Source of the DNA: Candidatus Poseidoniaceae archaeon
GTDB lineage: Archaea > Thermoplasmatota > Poseidoniia > Poseidoniales > Poseidoniaceae
Assembly (NCBI GenBank): GCA_029250305.1
Contig: JAQXFM010000099.1
Span: 1 to 8,543, forward strand
DNA length: 8,543 bases
Direction: 5' to 3'
Below the pieces are notes generated by a model that had not been told where the DNA came from, made no database searches, and was given only the letters and a program-made list of their open reading frames with translations. Position 1 is the stretch's first letter. Each line of letters starts with the position of its first letter. Made by a program: the position numbers and the translations under genes. This document shows positions 6,006 to 8,543 of this stretch, piece after piece.

Positions 6006-7172
6006 TCATGGAGCCCGGAGGGCATCCAAAACATTGCCTCGACGAGGCTTCGAAATCCCGAGTGGTGTTGGAAGAGCGTGCTCCAATGCGACCTCTTCTG
6101 CCCACGCTTTCTCGCATTCACAAGCGAGACCTTCGAATTCTTGTAACTCGCCTGATACGGCATAGCGTTCGATCGCAGCAACCACATGCGAGTCGCATGC
6201 ACCACAATTGTGAGCCCCGCGAACGCGTCCACCAGCGGTTGGGTGAACAATCAAACGACTCACTTGACCTTCGCCGCCATTGCCCGTGTCGTTGGGATGA
6301 ATGGTCGGGTGTGCCCGGCGGATCATCTCGACAAGTGACCATAGCCAAGGTGGGCGATACTCATTGTGCCTGTGCAACCGATCGATGATGGTGCCACGCT
6401 GGATGTTCATCGGGTTGACCGATATTTCATCGCTTTGTTCGGCCACATCTTCAATCCATTTTACGCCGTGAAGAAGCGCATCTGCTTCGTTCATGAACGG
6501 GGGTTTGAACATCAAATAGGTCTTTACGCGAATGTCGAACTTCTTGAGATTAGCAACCGCTCTGTCCCATGATTTTGTGGTAAATCCTTTGTTGACGTGA
6601 AACCTCAAGACTTCATCATCATATGCTTCGAGTCCTATGGCGACTGCAAAACTTGTGTTGATTGATGTGGCCCATGCGAGTTTTTCTTCGGTCAATTGTT
6701 CGCAACGCGACTCGACAATCAATTCCTTCCCCAGTGTTTGGCAGTCACGAAGAACCGTTTCTTGGAAAGCCACTGGGATCTCCCGATCCTCAAGCAGTGA
6801 ACCGCTGGTGTACACCTTGACCATTGCATGGCCTTTGAAATCGTCGAATTTGGTTTTGGCGTAGGCCCACTGGGCGTGTAAATCCTCGTTGGTCACATCG
6901 TCTCTTGTGTCGTTGAAATACCCACAGAATGTGCAGCCACTCGACCACCACCAGTGGCACCCCTTGGTTCGCAAAATGACCGTAACGGCGCTGCATGGCG
7001 TTCCATCTGCCATGGTTTCTGGAGTGTAGTACACCGTCGCTGGTTCGCTGGCGTCCCAAGACTGCTGCCTTGCTTTGGCCCATGGGGTGTTTGCAGGAGC
7101 CTTCACAATGTCGTGGATACGGGCGCCTTTGCTACCGTCGCCAACAAGTGTGAGTGATTTTTTGGTCGTCAT
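6006..7172 (-). CDS. raSEA: Archaeosine synthase radical SAM subunit RaSEA
   Basis: RaSEA works with ArcS on tRNA position 15. ArcS attaches lysine to preQ0, and RaSEA then uses S-adenosylmethionine and a 4Fe-4S cluster to cleave the adduct, leaving archaeosine. In this 388-residue protein the cluster cysteines are Cys72, Cys80 and Cys83 (CX7CX2C) within KGCHWWWSSGCTFCGY, the tryptophan-rich form I associate with this family. Later features are VKVYTSGSLL, VESRCEQL and AIGLEAYDDEVL, which resemble the Elp3-like barrel. The C-terminal cysteines at 323/326 (CGAC) and 351/353 (CEC) may bind a second metal. The ATG at 7172 has AGGGGGG upstream at normal distance; a TTG at 7175 would add one residue. 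It lies 57 bases after the decarboxylase gene on the same strand, so co-transcription is likely. ArcS and TGT are not in this window. The main alternative is another Elp3-like radical SAM enzyme. Confidence 0.87.
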   Translation of the reverse strand: MTTKKSLTLVGDGSKGARIHDIVKAPANTPWAKARQQSWDASEPATVYYTPETMADGTPCSAVTVILRTKGCHWWWSSGCTFCGYFNDTRDDVTNEDLHAQWAYAKTKFDDFKGHAMVKVYTSGSLLEDREIPVAFQETVLRDCQTLGKELIVESRCEQLTEEKLAWATSINTSFAVAIGLEAYDDEVLRFHVNKGFTTKSWDRAVANLKKFDIRVKTYLMFKPPFMNEADALLHGVKWIEDVAEQSDEISVNPMNIQRGTIIDRLHRHNEYRPPWLWSLVEMIRRAHPTIHPNDTGNGGEGQVSRLIVHPTAGGRVRGAHNCGACDSHVVAAIERYAVSGELQEFEGLACECEKAWAEEVALEHALPTPLGISKPRRGNVLDALRAP

Positions 7173-7229
7173 CAAAGCCCCCCTGTGGTTCTGTGGCTGG
7201 CCGAATGTGTTTCAATCCACCGACGCGCC

Positions 7230-8078
7230 TTATGCTTCTGGCGTGAACAAAACAGTTGTGCCAGCTTGGACAAATTGGCCTTTCGGATGAGCTTCGTCTT
7301 TCATTTCTGCAGAGACCACTGCGGCAGTGAAATCAACCGCTGGAACGCGTATGTCGACCCTCGAACCAAGGCGAATCATACCGAATCGTTGCCCACGGCG
7401 CAACTGATCACCAATGCCTTGCCACGGCACAATAGTGCGAGCCAGTGCGCCTGAAATTTGAGTGACTTCGATGCGGCGGCCCTCATCATCAAGGAACACA
7501 GTGCGGACGCGTTCATTGAATTCACTTTCTTTTTTGTAGGCGGCTTTGAATGGTCCTCGCTTCATACCCTTTCCAGTTCGGTGCTCCATCCGTTCAATGG
7601 TTGCAGCCATTGGCGAACGGTTCACATGGACATCGAGAGGTGACATGAAAATGGCCAAACGAATCACATCTTCGGCGGATTCATCGCCTTTTTTGACGGC
7701 TTCAAATCGCTGCTCTGTTGTAAACTCAAGGGGGTTGTCGCATGCTTTGGCCATCCAGTCGCCGGTGAGAACATCATGTTCGACATCGCCCGATGCATAG
7801 GCTTCCTTTGATGGCCTGCGGCCAGTTGCTCGTTCACGACGGATGAACATCACGTGGCCATCAGCAGGAGAGACGAGCACCCCTGGTTGCTTTGGAATTG
7901 GACGGTCGGGATCCCGCCAAAAGTTGACCAGAAATGCTGAGGCCATGATACAGAGAATACCGAACAATGGAATGAGCCCACTCAGCGGATCGATGAGGGT
8001 TCCAACAATGATTGAGCTGACGCCCATCATGAAGGTAATCAGGACGGGTGCGTGGCCCCCATGGGCCAAGCCAGCCAT
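7230..8078 (-). CDS. psd: Phosphatidylserine / archaetidylserine decarboxylase proenzyme
   Basis: This enzyme decarboxylates the serine head group of a membrane phospholipid to ethanolamine; in an archaeon the substrate should be archaetidylserine. Two N-terminal hydrophobic segments (~11-29 and 33-52) anchor it. The soluble domain starts at NFWRDPDRP and has SPADG (70-74), SPLDVHVNR (146-154) and RFGMIRLGSRVDI (231-243). The proenzyme should cleave itself between Gly238 and Ser239, leaving a 44-residue alpha chain whose first residue becomes the pyruvoyl group. Asp73, His151 and Ser239 fit the known Asp-His-Ser autocleavage triad. The stretch between Asp73 and His151 is ~20 residues longer than in E. 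coli Psd and contains a charged segment (81-135). The ATG at 8078 has GAGG upstream, overlapping the preceding gene's TGA, with a 9-base gap, so the two genes are tightly linked. No serine transferase gene is seen here. Confidence 0.93.
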   Translation of the reverse strand: MAGLAHGGHAPVLITFMMGVSSIIVGTLIDPLSGLIPLFGILCIMASAFLVNFWRDPDRPIPKQPGVLVSPADGHVMFIRRERATGRRPSKEAYASGDVEHDVLTGDWMAKACDNPLEFTTEQRFEAVKKGDESAEDVIRLAIFMSPLDVHVNRSPMAATIERMEHRTGKGMKRGPFKAAYKKESEFNERVRTVFLDDEGRRIEVTQISGALARTIVPWQGIGDQLRRGQRFGMIRLGSRVDIRVPAVDFTAAVVSAEMKDEAHPKGQFVQAGTTVLFTPEA

Positions 8079-8087
8079 TCGAACGCC

Positions 8088-8543
8088 TCACTCTGCCCAA
8101 GGGTCTTCGCCATTGGACCAGTCGGAAGGAACTTCTTCTGCTGGTTCCTCTGCTGGAGCCTCAACTGCAGGTTCTTCTACTGCTTCTGCTTCTTCTGCTG
8201 CTTCTGCTGCTTCTGCTGGAGCCGTGTTGCTGTTGTTGAGTTTTCCATCGTCAAGAAGGTCTTCAACAGCGTTTTCGCCAACGATTTCGACGGATGCGGA
8301 TTCAGTTTCTACGGTGATTTGTTCGGCTTCTTCGATGGTCATGTCAGCGGCACGAGCCTCGACCATGTCGTCCATTCGCTCTGTGAACGCCCGGGACATG
8401 TGTTGTGATTTGCGCTCGGCTTCTACCGCTCGCTCAATCATGTCGTAGCGTTGCTTGATGGCCTTGTTTAGGTCTTCGAAAATTTGCATGTGGTCGACGT
8501 ACCAATCGTCACGTGCCTTCATCTCTGAAACGGCAAGACGCAA
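8088..8543 (-). CDS. Coiled-coil protein with acidic low-complexity tail (5'-truncated), unknown function
   Basis: I do not recognise the family. The reading frame is open to the window edge, and the TTG at 8543 is probably an internal leucine codon, so 151 C-terminal residues are visible. Residues ~1-75 are highly charged and helix-forming, with Met, Glu, Arg and Lys and almost no Pro or Gly, consistent with a coiled coil. Residues ~76-100 are acidic and valine-rich. From ~107 the chain becomes an Ala/Glu/Pro/Val repeat (EEAEAVEEPAVEAPAEEPAE), ending in SDWSNGEDPWAE. There is no cysteine and no membrane segment. Such acidic tails are usually disordered. Its TGA stop overlaps the ribosome binding site of psd, 9 bases before that start, so the genes are co-transcribed and perhaps coupled; a direct role in lipid synthesis is not implied. 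Confidence 0.77.
   Translation of the reverse strand: MRLAVSEMKARDDWYVDHMQIFEDLNKAIKQRYDMIERAVEAERKSQHMSRAFTERMDDMVEARAADMTIEEAEQITVETESASVEIVGENAVEDLLDDGKLNNSNTAPAEAAEAAEEAEAVEEPAVEAPAEEPAEEVPSDWSNGEDPWAE
8162..8220 (-). repeat. Low-complexity GAA/GCA-rich codon tract
   Basis: The plus strand shows an imperfect run of TTCTGCTGC-like units, densest at 8181-8217. It encodes the Ala/Glu-rich tail of the truncated coiled-coil protein. The frame is kept and synonymous changes are few, so this is a coding microsatellite-like tract that could vary in copy number. Confidence 0.7.

Noticed and set aside
7209..7218. GTTTCAATCC (GGATTGAAAC on the minus strand), resembling the end of some CRISPR repeats
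   Set aside because: Only one copy occurs, with no spaced repeats around it and no cas genes in the window.
7173..7229. A separate promoter for the RaSEA gene in the 57-base gap after psd
   Set aside because: No convincing TATA-like element lies at a suitable distance, so read-through from psd is the simpler view.
7843..8448. Plus-strand 201-codon frame rich in Ser and Ala
   Set aside because: Its composition comes from reading the acidic repeat and psd on the wrong strand. Both real genes there have clear domain or operon support.

Overview
This looks like a fragment of a compact archaeal genome, most likely a mesophilic euryarchaeon. Marine Group II / Poseidoniales-like Thermoplasmatota is my best guess, by inference only. 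Three observations support Archaea: a RaSEA-type radical SAM protein for archaeosine, a tRNA base known only from Archaea; an archaeal-style YchF/OBG GTPase with its Cys-Pro-Cys segment; and short intergenic gaps with GGAGGTG-type ribosome sites. There are no rRNA or tRNA genes, insertion sequences, CRISPR arrays or phage genes. Both ends cut into genes.

Layout. On the plus strand, 1-1903 holds a 5'-truncated aminodeoxychorismate synthase in which PabB and PabA are one protein. It is followed at 1941-2327 by a small zinc-ribbon protein with two membrane helices. Everything from 2328 to 8543 is on the minus strand, and the two blocks meet with stop codons directly abutting at 2325-2330. Read in its own direction, the minus strand runs: a 5'-truncated coiled-coil protein with an acidic Ala/Glu/Pro tail (8543-8088); a phosphatidylserine/archaetidylserine decarboxylase (8078-7230); RaSEA (7172-6006); a 107-base control region (6005-5899); a small two-helix membrane protein (5898-5626); a 659-residue polytopic membrane protein ending in two EF-hands (5613-3634); and a YchF-like GTPase (3620-2328).

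The first minus-strand group combines lipid head-group synthesis, tRNA modification and an unknown protein, an ordinary housekeeping mixture. The second group is the unusual part. Its large membrane protein resembles the catalytic subunit of cbb3-type heme-copper oxidases, but by my alignment nearly all heme and copper histidines are replaced, and residues 269-535 contain no histidine at all. It carries a calcium-binding EF-hand pair at its C-terminus and is translationally coupled to the small membrane protein. The control region in front holds an 8-bp stem-loop just after the RaSEA stop, TATA-like sequences and a perfect 7-bp inverted repeat at the expected transcription start. I propose a Ca2+-responsive, catalytically dead oxidase-like membrane complex as the candidate undescribed system; its function is unknown.
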